NCBI GenBank assembly: GCA_030770425.1
Contig: JASJFT010000298.1
Span: 1 to 46,442 of the forward strand
DNA length: 46,442 bases
Reading direction: 5' to 3'
DNA from: Darksidea phi
Taxonomy: Eukaryota; Ascomycota; Dothideomycetes; Pleosporales; Lentitheciaceae
Position numbers and translations under genes: made by a program. Shown here one piece after another: positions 46,368 through 46,442 of this stretch. How positions within the stretch are numbered: the first letter of the stretch is position 1; each line of letters starts with the position of its first letter. Under the pieces are notes generated by a model, which saw only the letters and a list, made by a program, of their open reading frames with translations, was not told the origin of the DNA and made no database searches.

Positions 46368-46442
46368 TGTTATGCGTTGTACGTACCTTTATACGGGATC
46401 CGGGTTAGGGCCGATAGAACGTTTGTCGCACCGTTGGTTTCT
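46368..46442 (+). repeat. Unmutated copy of the same repeat, running off the window
   Basis: It begins TGTTATGCGTTGTACG and keeps all its CA, TG and CG sites. It differs from 46114-46188 by 14 transitions, no transversions and no gaps, all in the C-to-T or G-to-A direction relative to this copy. It may be the LTR of a younger element that inserted after the mutation of its neighbours, or the place where the mutated tract ends. Confidence 0.75.

Overview
The window looks like nuclear DNA of a filamentous ascomycete (Pezizomycotina). About 45 kb, from roughly 1529 to 46367, has been mutated almost to completion by a process of the repeat-induced point mutation (RIP) type. The dinucleotides CA and TG are practically gone from both strands; by eye I find about twenty in the whole block. 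The block holds one ATG, no run of normal coding sequence, and stop codons that are nearly all TAA or TAG. Short unmutated stretches lie at both ends (1-1528 and 46368-46442).

Left flank (1-1528): a promoter-like region, a pyrimidine-rich imperfect tandem duplication, and a decayed protein gene with one frame slip into a second frame and back, plus several stops. I do not recognise its family.

Mutated block: a nest of LTR retrotransposons. Four complete Ty3/Gypsy elements can be bounded exactly by equal-length LTRs and 5-bp target-site duplications. B1 is 6112-12542 (+, 177-bp LTRs, AAAAG). C is 13049-21633 (+, 186-bp LTRs, CTACT). A is 22422-29456 (+, 449-bp LTRs, CTTAC). B2 is 34692-41067 (-, 177-bp LTRs, TCTAG/TCTAA) and belongs to the same family as B1. 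They sit in older mutated sequence. This includes a minus-strand Gypsy pol (D, 29574-34691), a minus-strand gag-like frame (41073-43841), a gag fragment related to C (4466-5820, minus), and an unrecognised minus-strand reading frame. That last frame is cut by B1 and C and becomes continuous when they are removed with one copy of each duplication. A 189-bp repeat appears once near each end of the block in opposite orientation (1795-1983 and 43842-44030). At the right is the 3' part of a Copia pol (45142-46113, minus), interrupted by the start of another repeat. That repeat occurs once mutated (46114) and once unmutated (46368).

Proteins can still be followed by reading TAA/TAG as former Gln, Trp or Arg codons, Tyr as former Cys or His, and Asn as former Asp after a T. 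On this basis A keeps one uninterrupted Gag-Pol frame with zinc knuckle, protease, RT, integrase and chromodomain. C carries an extra long frame after its chromodomain. A carries a coiled-coil frame on the opposite strand between pol and its 3' LTR. None of the elements can now be autonomous.
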